29,661 nucleotides of DNA from positions 1 to 29,661 of the forward strand of contig NZ_JBFIII010000031.1 in NCBI RefSeq assembly GCF_041601295.1. Direction: 5' to 3'. This document shows, in pieces, positions 1-8,444 of the stretch. The notes beneath the pieces were generated by a model. It saw only the letters and a program-made list of their open reading frames with translations, searched no databases and was not told the origin of the DNA. A program made the position numbers and the translations under genes. How positions within the stretch are numbered: position 1 is the stretch's first letter; the number at the start of each line of letters is the position of its first letter. The DNA comes from Immundisolibacter sp. GTDB lineage: Bacteria > Pseudomonadota > Gammaproteobacteria > Immundisolibacterales > Immundisolibacteraceae.

Positions 1-263
1 GACAGTTTTTTTTCGGTTGCTTGTAAACATGCCTTGCGTGTCGAGAGCTGGGGCCGAATCTGAATGTGCTGAGTGGCGATGAGGTGCCAGCATGTAGGTG
101 ACTAGCGCCTTCAGCCCATGGATGATGGTGAGGTGCTGGTCGACCTCCTGAAGCGGGCCGTGATCTACGTGGACGTGGCCTTTTCTTGACGCGTGTTCTA
201 GTTGGAGCGCACTGACCCACCGGCCGTCATCGCGGCAAGAAAAGGTCCGCCAGCCGCCAACAC
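1..263. other. Left-edge region, no supportable gene
   Basis: I see no convincing complete gene here. On the minus strand a frame is open from an ATG at 93 to the window edge (31 codons, ending at base 1), but it has no Shine-Dalgarno sequence and no recognisable domain. A run of eight T lies near the extreme left end. The stretch is the 3' flank of the minus-strand operon, and no clear hairpin terminator follows the SDR stop at 264. The partial frame could be the start of a small gene continuing to the left, or chance. Confidence 0.3.
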
Positions 264-1037
264 TCAGTCCAGCTTGGGCCGGTTGCTGGCCAGATGCCGC
301 CCGCCGTCGAGCGGCAGCACGACGCCGGTAATCCAGCGGCTTTGGGCGGATGCGAAAAACAGCACCGCGTCGGCGACGTCGTCTGGCTTGCCGTTGCGCC
401 CCAGGGGGTGCACCTGGGCAAAGGTGTTCAGGAATTGCGCCTGTTTGTCCGGCGGCACGGCGCCCTGCAATAGCTCGGTTTCTTCCACCACGCCGGGGCA
501 GATCACGTTCACGCGGATGCCGTGGCCGGCTTCTTCCATCGCCAGTACTTGCGAGATGTGGCGCAGGGCGCGTTTGGCGGCGCCATAGGCACCGGCGCCG
601 GGGAAGGCGTTCTCGCCGGCGATGGAGGCGATGTTGACGATGCTGCCACCGCCGGCCGCGCGCATGGCCGGTAGCACCGCGGCCATCAGGCGCCGTGGAC
701 CCCAGCAGTTGACGTCCATCATGTCCTGCCAGTGCGCTTCGTCGGCGTTCTCGATCGGTGCGAAACGCATGGCTCCGGCGTTGTTGACCAGGATGTCGAT
801 CTTGCCGCCGCCGAAGTCGCTGGCGGCATCGGCCAGCGCCTGCACCTCGGCGGGCCGGGTAACGTCGGTGGCTACCACCAGGGTGCGGTCGCCCAGCAGG
901 TGGGCGGTTTCTTGCAGCTTGTCGCGGCGTCGGCCGGCGAGTACCACGTGGGCGCCCTCGGCGTGCAGGCGGGCGGCAATGGCGCGGCCAATGCCGCTAC
1001 CGGCGCCGGTGACGATGGCAATTTTTTTGTCGAGCAT
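264..1037 (-). CDS. SDR family NAD(P)-dependent oxidoreductase
   Basis: A 257-residue classical short-chain dehydrogenase/reductase, the usual length for the family. The Rossmann nucleotide-binding motif TGAGSGIGRA lies near residues 10-20, the NNAG motif (LVNNAGAM) near 90, the catalytic Ser in VNIASIAG, and the catalytic YxxxK pair as YGAAK. The C-terminus carries the common glycine-rich 'LPLDGG' end. The ATG at 1037 is chosen because GAGGAG stands 7-9 nt upstream; an in-frame TTG at 1052 lies inside that ribosome site. It is the last gene of the minus-strand run with the symporter and E1/E2 genes, so it probably oxidises or reduces a hydroxyl or keto group of the same substrate. The cofactor and substrate cannot be read from the sequence. 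Confidence 0.9.
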   Translation of the reverse strand: MLDKKIAIVTGAGSGIGRAIAARLHAEGAHVVLAGRRRDKLQETAHLLGDRTLVVATDVTRPAEVQALADAASDFGGGKIDILVNNAGAMRFAPIENADEAHWQDMMDVNCWGPRRLMAAVLPAMRAAGGGSIVNIASIAGENAFPGAGAYGAAKRALRHISQVLAMEEAGHGIRVNVICPGVVEETELLQGAVPPDKQAQFLNTFAQVHPLGRNGKPDDVADAVLFFASAQSRWITGVVLPLDGGRHLASNRPKLD

Positions 1038-1125
1038 GGGGTAACTCCTCAATGGCTGGTGGGGATTATTAAGCGCGGAGCCGAGCGGTGGCGCCAGTCA
1101 GCCGAGCGCGGTGCCTGGAATACAA

Positions 1126-2343
1126 CTACGCCGGTTTGCCCTGGCCCAGATCGATCCAGCGATTCAGGATCATGGAGCCGACCAGGTCCGAGTGGGTGTT
1201 CATGAACGAGCGCGCCCGGGCAATGATCCAGTCCACCGACAGCAGCAGGGCGAGCGCTTCCGTGGGTATGCCAAGACCGCCGAGCACCAGGGTCAGGGCC
1301 ACGACGCCCGCTTCCGGCACCCCGGCCACGCCCATCGCGGCCACGATGCAATACACCGCGGCAAACGCCTGACTGGCCAGGCTCATCTCGATGCCGCTGG
1401 CCTGCACCAGGGCCAGCAGCGTAAATCCCTCGTACAGGATGATGCCGTCGTTGTTCAGATTGGTGCCGACGCAGGCGGCCAGCGTCGAAGCCCGCCTGGA
1501 TACGCCCAGGTTGTCCAGAGCGCGCAGGGTGAGGGGCAGTGCCACCAGGCTGCTGTTGACGCTGAAGGCGTAGAACACCGGCTCCAGGGCGTACTGCCAG
1601 AACTTGCGCAGGCTGACCCGCACAAACAACACCAGCCAGCTGCTGTAGGTGAACAGCATGTGGATGGCCATGCCCAGCAGGCACAGGGCAACGTACTGAC
1701 CCAGGCCTTTGAACGGATGCAAACCGTGCTCGGCCGTGACCTTGGCGCTGGCGGCAAAGACCGCGAACGGGATAAGTCTTACGATCCAGATCAACAGCGT
1801 TTCGCAGATATCCCGGGCGATGGATATCCACATCTCGCCCCGTTCCATCAGTTGCAGGGTGTCGGGGTTCTGTCTGGCGCGCACCCGCCGCCAGGCAAAA
1901 CCGAAGGCCACGGCCATCACCACCAGCGGCATGATGCTGTTGTCCGCCAGGGGCTGCACGACGCTTTCCGGCAACTGCTTGGCGAGCATGTCGAATAGAT
2001 CGATGTTCTGGGTTGCCGCCGCCACGTCGGTGGCCAGGAACCGCAGGTATTGACCCGGCTCGGTGACGTTGGCGATGAACAGCCCGATGGAAATCGCAAT
2101 CGAGGCATTGATCAGCGTGATGACCAGCAGCTTAAAAAAATCGCTGCCGGCCACCCGGTAGCGCAGGATCGCTTCCAGCACCGCAAAGAACACCAACGGC
2201 GTGGCCGCCGCCTTGATCAGTTGCAGCACAAACTTGGCCAGGGGCGTAAACAGCAGGGCGGTTTCCGGAAAGCTCAGGCCCAGGGCCGCGCCCGCGATCA
2301 GGGCCAGAATGATCCAGCGGATGTTCTTGGTGATTGCTGTCAT
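1126..2343 (-). CDS. Dicarboxylate/amino acid:cation symporter (DAACS family)
   Basis: A 405-residue inner-membrane protein with about eight hydrophobic segments, close in length to GltP/DctA-type secondary carriers. It begins with a membrane segment (IRWIILALIAGAALG). The re-entrant loop serine motif appears as NSSLVALPLTLRAL, and the conserved TM7 stretch as GTNLNNDGIILYE, where most relatives have an N-M-D-G-T core. The second hairpin is GVAGVPEAG and the last helix VDWIIARARSFMN. These changes at substrate- and sodium-binding positions suggest an unusual substrate within the family. It sits 86 bp downstream of the E2 gene and 88 bp upstream of the SDR, all on the same strand, so it probably imports the compound metabolised by this cluster. 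The ATG start has only a weak ribosome site. Confidence 0.88.
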   Translation of the reverse strand: MTAITKNIRWIILALIAGAALGLSFPETALLFTPLAKFVLQLIKAAATPLVFFAVLEAILRYRVAGSDFFKLLVITLINASIAISIGLFIANVTEPGQYLRFLATDVAAATQNIDLFDMLAKQLPESVVQPLADNSIMPLVVMAVAFGFAWRRVRARQNPDTLQLMERGEMWISIARDICETLLIWIVRLIPFAVFAASAKVTAEHGLHPFKGLGQYVALCLLGMAIHMLFTYSSWLVLFVRVSLRKFWQYALEPVFYAFSVNSSLVALPLTLRALDNLGVSRRASTLAACVGTNLNNDGIILYEGFTLLALVQASGIEMSLASQAFAAVYCIVAAMGVAGVPEAGVVALTLVLGGLGIPTEALALLLSVDWIIARARSFMNTHSDLVGSMILNRWIDLGQGKPA

Positions 2344-2429
2344 TGTTTTTCTGAGACCGGAAACGTCATGCGGACGGCTAGCTGGAAGTTTCGGCTTGCT
2401 TCATCCCTGGATATACGGACGGTTCGCCC

Positions 2430-3551
2430 TTAATCAGCGTCGCCAAAATTGTCGGGCCGCGCCATGAACTCGCCAAGCGCGCGTAGAAACAGCGCCGCCG
2501 GTACGCCATCGGTGACCCGATGATCAAAGCTCAGGCTGACCGTCATCAGCTGCCGCCATGCCAGCCCGCTGCCGCTGCGCACGGCCTGTTCGCGTACCCG
2601 CCCGAGGCCAAGAATGGCGATCTGCGGCGGGTTGACGATGGGGGTGAATACATCGATGCCGTAGCCGCCGAGGTTGCTCAGCGTGAAGGTGCCGCCGTCC
2701 ACGTCCTGTGGACGCAGCGTGCCGGCGCGTGCCTGGGCGGCCAGGGTAGTTGCCAGCGCCGCCAGTTGCCAGAGGCTGTTTTGCCCGGCGTCGTGTATTA
2801 CCGGCGTGACCAGGCCGTCGTTAAGCGCGACCGCGAATCCCAGGTGCACGGCGCCTGACAGGCGTACGCGGTCGCCCTCGACGGTGCCGTTGAGTTGGCG
2901 GTGTCGGGGCAGCACCCGACTGACTGCGAAGCCGACCAGATCGCCCCAGCCGACGCGCTCGGGCTGGATGGCGCGCCATGCCGCCAGTTCCGTCAGGTCA
3001 AGGTCGCGACTGAGGGTCAGCTGGGCACTGTCGCGCAGGCTGGACAGCAGGCGTTCGGCCAGGCGGCCGCGGCGCTTCGACAGTGAGTAGCTGTCGTCGC
3101 CCGGGTCATGGATAGCGCTGGCGATATCGGTCTCGACAATGCGCCCACCGGGACCGCTGCCCCGTACCTGTGTCAGGTCGATCCCGTGATCGGCGGCCAG
3201 CTTGCGCGCCCGTGGCGTGACCTGCGCGGTGCTGGCGGCGGCCCGGGCAGGGCGGGGCGCCGTGGATGGCACTGGCGTGGCGGTGGTCTGCGGCGCGGCG
3301 TCGACGCGCTCGCCCGGCTCGCCGATCAGGCACAGCGGCGTGCGTATTGGCACGGTGTCGCCTTCCGGGACCAGGGCCCGCAAAAAAATGCCGGCGCGGT
3401 CGGCCAGCAGTTCGCTGGCGACCTTGGACGATTCCACCTCGGCGATGGTCTCGCCGTCGCTGACCGGGTCGCCTGGCGCTTTCAGCCAGCGCGTGACCTG
3501 GCCATCCTGCATGCCCATGGACCACTGGGGCAGTAGTACCTCGTGTGCCAA
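2430..3551 (-). CDS. 2-oxoacid dehydrogenase E2 (dihydrolipoamide acyltransferase)
   Basis: A 373-residue E2 component that takes the acyl group made by E1 on its swinging lipoyl arm and transfers it to CoA. An N-terminal lipoyl domain (about residues 1-80) carries the lipoylated Lys in EVESSKVASE. After an Ala/Pro-rich linker comes a peripheral subunit-binding domain (TPRARKLAADHGIDL, then VRGSGPGGRIV). The C-terminal catalytic domain ends with the HRxxDG active-site motif in SFDHRVTDG. It has one lipoyl domain, like acetoin and branched-chain E2 proteins. I place the start at the TTG at 3551, 5 nt after the E1beta stop and with CAGGA about 10 nt upstream; the frame is open further upstream but there it only shadows E1beta. 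No E3 gene is adjacent, so a shared lipoamide dehydrogenase is presumably used. Confidence 0.88.
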   Translation of the reverse strand: MAHEVLLPQWSMGMQDGQVTRWLKAPGDPVSDGETIAEVESSKVASELLADRAGIFLRALVPEGDTVPIRTPLCLIGEPGERVDAAPQTTATPVPSTAPRPARAAASTAQVTPRARKLAADHGIDLTQVRGSGPGGRIVETDIASAIHDPGDDSYSLSKRRGRLAERLLSSLRDSAQLTLSRDLDLTELAAWRAIQPERVGWGDLVGFAVSRVLPRHRQLNGTVEGDRVRLSGAVHLGFAVALNDGLVTPVIHDAGQNSLWQLAALATTLAAQARAGTLRPQDVDGGTFTLSNLGGYGIDVFTPIVNPPQIAILGLGRVREQAVRSGSGLAWRQLMTVSLSFDHRVTDGVPAALFLRALGEFMARPDNFGDAD

Positions 3552-3556
3552 GCGCT

Positions 3557-4528
3557 TTAGTCCTGAACCAGCGCCAGGGCCGCGTCGACAATCTGCGCCG
3601 TGTCCGGGTAGAAGCCTTTTTCGAGTGCCGGCGAGAACGGTATCTGCATGTCCGGTGCGGTCAGGCGCTTCAGGGGCGCGCGCAGCGACCAGAAGCCGTC
3701 CTCGGCGATGGTGGCGAGGATTTCTCCCGCCACCCCGCAGCTGCGGTGGCCCACGTCCACCACCAGCGCGCGGCCGGTCTTGGCGACCGAGGCCAGAATC
3801 GTGGCCCGACCCAGTGGCACCAATGTACGCGGGTCGATGACCTCGACCGAGATGCCCTGTTTCGCCAGCGTGTCGGCGGCAGCCAGCGCTTCGCGTACCC
3901 GCGAGCCGATGGCGACGATGGTCAGGTCGCTGCCCTCGCGGCGAACGGCCGCCTGACCGAACGGGATCAGGTAATCGTCCTCGGGCACTTCGCCGCGGCT
4001 GCCCCACAGGGCGCCGTCCTCGAACATGAGCACCGGGTCGTCGTCGCGGATGGCGCTCTTGAGCAGACCCTTGGCGTCGTGTGGCGTGCTCGGCACGGCG
4101 ATCTTCAGGCCCGGCACCTGCATGAACATGGCGTAGTTGCGGTCCGAGTGCTGGGCCGCCAGGCCGCCGTTGTAGAACAGCGCGGCGCGAAACACCGCCG
4201 GCACGTGCGCTTGCCCGCCGTACATATAGGCGGTCTTGGCGGCGATGCTGACCAGCTGGTCCATGGCCAGGTACATGAACGAGGCGATGGTGAAATCGAC
4301 GATCGGCCGCATGCCGACCAGCGCGGCGCCGATGGCCACGCCAGTGAAGCCCGACTCGCTGATCGGTGTGTCGCGCACCCGGTCCAGGCCAAAGCGCTCG
4401 GCCAGACCCCCGGTGCTGCCGTAAACGTTGAAGGACACGTCCTCGCCCAGGATGAACACGCGCTCATCGCGCGCCATTTCCTGTTCCTGCGCCTCGCGGA
4501 TGGCCTCCAGAAACGTTAGCTCACGCAT
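3557..4528 (-). CDS. Thiamine-dependent 2-oxoacid dehydrogenase E1 beta subunit
   Basis: A 323-residue E1 beta subunit (transketolase pyrimidine-binding plus C-terminal domains) of the AcoB/PdhB/BkdB type. Recognisable family blocks are MRELTFLEAIREAQ at the start, the GEDV motif near residue 30, SESGFTGVAIGAAL, the AQHSD segment near residue 135, VPSTPHDAKGLLKSAIRDD, and the C-terminal DPRTLVPL and GHRSCGVAGEI. Its ATG lies inside the end of the E1alpha gene (8-nt overlap, ATGCGTGA), so the two are translationally coupled, as fits an alpha2beta2 enzyme. The substrate is not decided by the sequence: acetoin, pyruvate and branched-chain 2-oxoacid enzymes share all these blocks. Overall similarity looks closest to acetoin-dehydrogenase-like E1, but this is a judgement by eye. 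Confidence 0.9.
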   Translation of the reverse strand: MRELTFLEAIREAQEQEMARDERVFILGEDVSFNVYGSTGGLAERFGLDRVRDTPISESGFTGVAIGAALVGMRPIVDFTIASFMYLAMDQLVSIAAKTAYMYGGQAHVPAVFRAALFYNGGLAAQHSDRNYAMFMQVPGLKIAVPSTPHDAKGLLKSAIRDDDPVLMFEDGALWGSRGEVPEDDYLIPFGQAAVRREGSDLTIVAIGSRVREALAAADTLAKQGISVEVIDPRTLVPLGRATILASVAKTGRALVVDVGHRSCGVAGEILATIAEDGFWSLRAPLKRLTAPDMQIPFSPALEKGFYPDTAQIVDAALALVQD

Positions 4529-5519
4529 GGTCGAAACCCGCGATTGGCGTGCGGTACAGGCCACGGTGGGCCTCGGCCGGGTCCGGCCAGGGGCTTTGTT
4601 CGGCAAATTCGAGCGCGCTGGCCACCTCAGCGCTGATGGCCTGTTCGATGTCAGCCAACAGGGCCGCGTCGGCGATGCCGGCCTCCGCCAAATGTCCGGC
4701 GAACAGCGGCAGCGGATCGCGCGCCTGCCAGGCGGCCAGCTCGGCCGGGTCGCGGTAGGTGATGTTGTTGTAGAGCGGGCCTTCGGAGTGGTGCGGGTAG
4801 CGGTAGGTCTTGGCTTCGATCAGGGTCGGGCCGGCGCCGTCCCGCGCCCGCTGCGCCGCGTTTTGCACGGCCGCGTACACCACCCGCGCGTCCTGACCGT
4901 CGACAATTTCGCCGGGGATGCCGTAGGCCACCGCCCGGGTGGCTACGTCCGGTACCCGGCTGACACGGCTGAAGGCCGTGGTCACGCCGTAGCTGTTGTT
5001 CTCGCACAGGAACACCACCGGCACCTGCCAGGCGCTGGCCATGTTGAGGGCTTCGTGGAAATAGCCCTCGTTCGACGCGCCGTCGCCGAAAAAACACAAA
5101 CATACGCGGCCGTTGCCCTGCATCCTGGCACCCAGCGCGGCGCCGACCGCGACCGGCAAGCCGCTGCCGACGATGCTGCTCTCGCCCAGACTGCCGACCG
5201 AAAAATCGGCCAGGTGCATCGACCCACCCTTGCCACCGTTGACGCCGGTGGCCTTGCCCAGAATCTCCGCCAGCAACGGGCCCATGGCCGCCCCCTTGCC
5301 GATGGGGTGGCCGTGTGAGCGGTGGTTGCCGACCATGTAATCGTCGCCGGCCAGGGCCATGCAGGCGCCGACCACTTCGGCCTCCTGGCCGATCGACAGG
5401 TGCACCGAACCGGGAATGCGGCCGCGATCAAACAGTGTCTTGACGGTCTCGTCGAAGCGTCGGATGCGCAGCATGCGCCGGTACATTTCGAGCTGTGTGG
5501 CGGGATCGGGCGTGGACAT
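4521..5519 (-). CDS. Thiamine-dependent 2-oxoacid dehydrogenase E1 alpha subunit
   Basis: A 332-residue E1 alpha subunit that decarboxylates or cleaves its substrate on thiamine diphosphate and passes the acyl group to E2. The early block MYRRMLRIRRFDE is typical. The thiamine-diphosphate motif starts at GDGASNEG and closes about 30 residues on at the Asn pair in CENNSYG. GKGGSMHLAD and the C-terminal YRYPHHSEGP match acetoin-dehydrogenase-type E1 alpha (AcoA) particularly well. I prefer the ATG at 5519, which has GGAAGG about 10 nt upstream; an ATG at 5528 is only 1 nt from it. It is the first of the E1alpha-E1beta-E2 set and lies 149 bp downstream of an SDR gene, with two hairpins between. 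No acoR-type activator or acoX is present in the window. Confidence 0.9.
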   Translation of the reverse strand: MSTPDPATQLEMYRRMLRIRRFDETVKTLFDRGRIPGSVHLSIGQEAEVVGACMALAGDDYMVGNHRSHGHPIGKGAAMGPLLAEILGKATGVNGGKGGSMHLADFSVGSLGESSIVGSGLPVAVGAALGARMQGNGRVCLCFFGDGASNEGYFHEALNMASAWQVPVVFLCENNSYGVTTAFSRVSRVPDVATRAVAYGIPGEIVDGQDARVVYAAVQNAAQRARDGAGPTLIEAKTYRYPHHSEGPLYNNITYRDPAELAAWQARDPLPLFAGHLAEAGIADAALLADIEQAISAEVASALEFAEQSPWPDPAEAHRGLYRTPIAGFDHA

Positions 5520-5576
5520 GGCGGTCATGCCTTCCGGGTGAGGTGCGAGTTATCAATTCGGCCCAGGAATTTCGTC

Positions 5577-5632
5577 GCTCCCGCAACAGCGGGAGCCTAG
5601 CAAAACGCCTGGATTCCCGCGTTCGCGGGAAT
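5577..5632. repeat. Paired look-alike hairpins (REP / dRS3-like doublet)
   Basis: Two perfect hairpins stand 16 nt apart. The first, at 5577-5596, has an 8-bp stem GCTCCCGC/GCGGGAGC with loop AACA. The second, at 5613-5632, has an 8-bp stem ATTCCCGC/GCGGGAAT with loop GTTC. They share the CCCGC/GCGGG core. The second fits the ATTCCC-N8-GGGAAT form of small dispersed repeats known as dRS3 in Neisseria and similar elements in other proteobacteria. They lie between the first SDR gene and E1alpha on the same transcript and could trim expression of downstream genes or protect the upstream mRNA end. No other copy was seen in the window. Confidence 0.6.
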
Positions 5633-5668
5633 GACGACACCAGGGAATTGAGGGGCTGCCTTGATAAC

Positions 5669-6418
5669 TCAATGCACGCCCATGCCGCCGTCGCAGTTGA
5701 TGGTCTGGGCGGTGATGAAATCACTCGCGGACGAGCACAGAAACACCACGGTGCCGACCAGGTCGTCCGGTTGCTCGCGCCGCTTCAGGCACTGCGCGGC
5801 CAGGATGCCGGTCCACATGTCGCCGGCGATCGGTGCTTCGGCCACGCCTGGGGTTTCCGTCAGTCCCGGCGCGATCACGTTGACCTGGATGTCGAACTCG
5901 CCAAGCTCGCGAGCCAGCGAGCGGGTCATGCCGATGGCCGCCGCCTTGGTGGCGACGTAAGCGCTGAGCATGGGCGGCGGGGTGTGAAAGGTGGCCGAGC
6001 TGATGTTGATGATCTTGCCGCGGCGGCGGGCCTTCATGTCCGGCACCACGGCGCGGATGCAGTGAAATGCGCCGAATACGTTGATCCTGAAGATGCGTTC
6101 CAGGAAGGCCGCATCGGTCTGCTCGACCGGACCGAACGGGTAAATGCCGGCGTTGTTGATGAGCCCGTCGATGGGGCCCAGCTGCGACTTGATGTCGGCC
6201 GCGCAGCGCGCGACCGCCGTCTCGTCAGTCACGTCGCAGATGAAACCGGCCGCCTTGCCACCGGCGCCGCGTATGGCCGCGACGGCGTCTTCGACACCCG
6301 CAATGTCGCTCACGGCGACCGCCGCGCCTTCCCGCGCCAGTCCCTCGGCATAGGCCCGGCCCAGGCCGCGCCCGGCGCCGGTGACCCAGATCACCCGTCC
6401 GTCCAGTTGCTTACTCAT
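5669..6418 (-). CDS. SDR family NAD(P)-dependent oxidoreductase (operon-leading)
   Basis: A 249-residue classical short-chain dehydrogenase. It shows the nucleotide-binding TGAGRGLGRA motif near residue 12, an acidic residue at the end of beta-2 (VSDIAG) that usually favours NAD(H), INNAGIYPF, the catalytic Ser in INISSATF, and YVATK as the YxxxK pair; it ends near the usual NCDGG motif. The ATG at 6418 gives the standard N-terminus MSKQLDGRVIWVTG; an in-frame ATG at 6463 would add 15 residues unlike the family. The ATG overlaps the stop of an 11-codon mini-ORF with a strong ribosome site, so it may be translated by coupling. As first gene of the E1/E2 operon it probably prepares the substrate, for example by oxidising an alcohol to the ketone that E1 attacks. 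Confidence 0.88.
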   Translation of the reverse strand: MSKQLDGRVIWVTGAGRGLGRAYAEGLAREGAAVAVSDIAGVEDAVAAIRGAGGKAAGFICDVTDETAVARCAADIKSQLGPIDGLINNAGIYPFGPVEQTDAAFLERIFRINVFGAFHCIRAVVPDMKARRRGKIINISSATFHTPPPMLSAYVATKAAAIGMTRSLARELGEFDIQVNVIAPGLTETPGVAEAPIAGDMWTGILAAQCLKRREQPDDLVGTVVFLCSSASDFITAQTINCDGGMGVH

Positions 6419-6450
6419 GGTTGCACCTGCGGGTTGGGATTGGTTGTCAT
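6415..6450 (-). CDS. Possible 11-residue leader ORF coupled to the SDR gene
   Basis: An ATG at 6450 stands 4 nt after GGAGGAG (6455-6461), the strongest Shine-Dalgarno sequence near this operon start. It opens the mini-ORF MTTNPNPQVQP, whose TGA overlaps the SDR start as ATGA. The SDR's own upstream sequence is a weaker site. Either the mini-ORF is translated and delivers ribosomes to the SDR gene, or the strong site serves the longer in-frame SDR start at 6463 less well. There is no homology evidence, only start/stop geometry. Confidence 0.3.
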   Translation of the reverse strand: MTTNPNPQVQP

Positions 6451-6527
6451 CGCTCTCCTCCATGCATGAACGGTCGTGAGTGATTCAGGCGCGGGAAATC
6501 TCGCATTGATAGGGCGGCAGGTAAAGC

Positions 6528-6557
6528 GCGGGTCGGGCACTTGCACGTCCAACCCGC
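6528..6557 (-). terminator. Possible weak terminator hairpin after leuA
   Basis: An imperfect hairpin lies 17 nt past the leuA stop. The outer stem is GCGGGT/ACCCGC, extended inward through a T-G wobble and GG/CC. On the minus strand it is followed by GCTTTACC, so there is no real U tract. It may separate leuA from the downstream SDR operon, but read-through is possible. Confidence 0.3.
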
Positions 6558-6573
6558 GGTTGACTGCCGCCGA

Positions 6574-8112
<1,539 letters not shown>

Positions 8113-8223
8113 AGCCGGTCTCCGAAATACTCAGTCAGCCCACGCCGATGCCTTGGCGCCGGTGCTGGGGGGGATTCTGGTCAGGTCGCGTTGTGGGTGC
8201 CCTCGCCAGGGCGTGCTTACGTG

Positions 8224-8241
8224 TGCTGCCTTACGGCAGCA
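8224..8241 (-). promoter_or_regulatory. Hairpin overlapping the end of the leuA leader ORF
   Basis: A perfect stem TGCTGCC/GGCAGCA with a 4-nt loop contains the leader stop codon. A second, smaller hairpin (GCCCT, loop GGCG, AGGGC) lies just downstream, nearer leuA. Together they could be the pause and competing structures of an attenuator. No poly-U terminator was found, so control could also be translational. Confidence 0.4.
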
Positions 8242-8305
8242 GTCGCAGCGGAAGCAGACAGGCGGCTAGCCACCCAGGACGGATGTTGGACGCGCACAGC
8301 CGCAT
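8231..8305 (-). CDS. Putative leuA leader peptide
   Basis: A 24-codon frame upstream of leuA, on the same strand, ends in WLAACLLPLRLLP-stop. Seven of 24 residues are Leu, six of them in the last 12, and the codons include CTA and CTT, uncommon in GC-rich genomes. The stop codon sits in the loop of a perfect 7-bp hairpin (8224-8241), so a ribosome held on the last Leu codons would cover its upstream arm. This is the usual layout of amino-acid attenuators such as LeuL. The ATG could be at 8305, or at 8359 (42 codons). Against it, neither ATG has a good ribosome site, and no hairpin with a clear U tract follows before leuA. Confidence 0.45.
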   Translation of the reverse strand: MRLCASNIRPGWLAACLLPLRLLP

Positions 8306-8387
8306 GCCGCGCGGGGCGCGGGCTGAGCGGACACAAGCTGGCTGGCGGTGGAAAGACATGGCATTTGCATTTATGAGACTGGTCGGC

Positions 8388-8415
8388 ACTATAGCATCGC
8401 CATTTTTGGCTGCAA
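8388..8415 (-). promoter_or_regulatory. Probable sigma-70 promoter of leuA
   Basis: On the minus strand a -10 TATAGT (8388-8393) is preceded by TTGCAG (8410-8415) at 16 bp, or by TTTGCA at 17 bp. Transcription would start near 8380, about 20 nt before the longer leader ORF and some 270 nt before the leuA start. The site lies in the divergent gap with the amidohydrolase gene, whose own rightward promoter was not clearly identified. Confidence 0.5.
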
Positions 8416-8444
8416 ACCCGCACCCATACAGCAGGATAATGCCG

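Noticed and set aside
1..93. Left-edge minus-strand frame as a HemP-like or transposase fragment
   Set aside because: Only 31 codons are visible, with no ribosome site and no firm motif; the likeness is too weak to name.
3552..4007. N-terminal extension of the E2 gene to 4007
   Set aside because: The extension is a shadow of E1beta. The lipoyl domain begins at the TTG at 3551, right after the E1beta stop with its own ribosome site.
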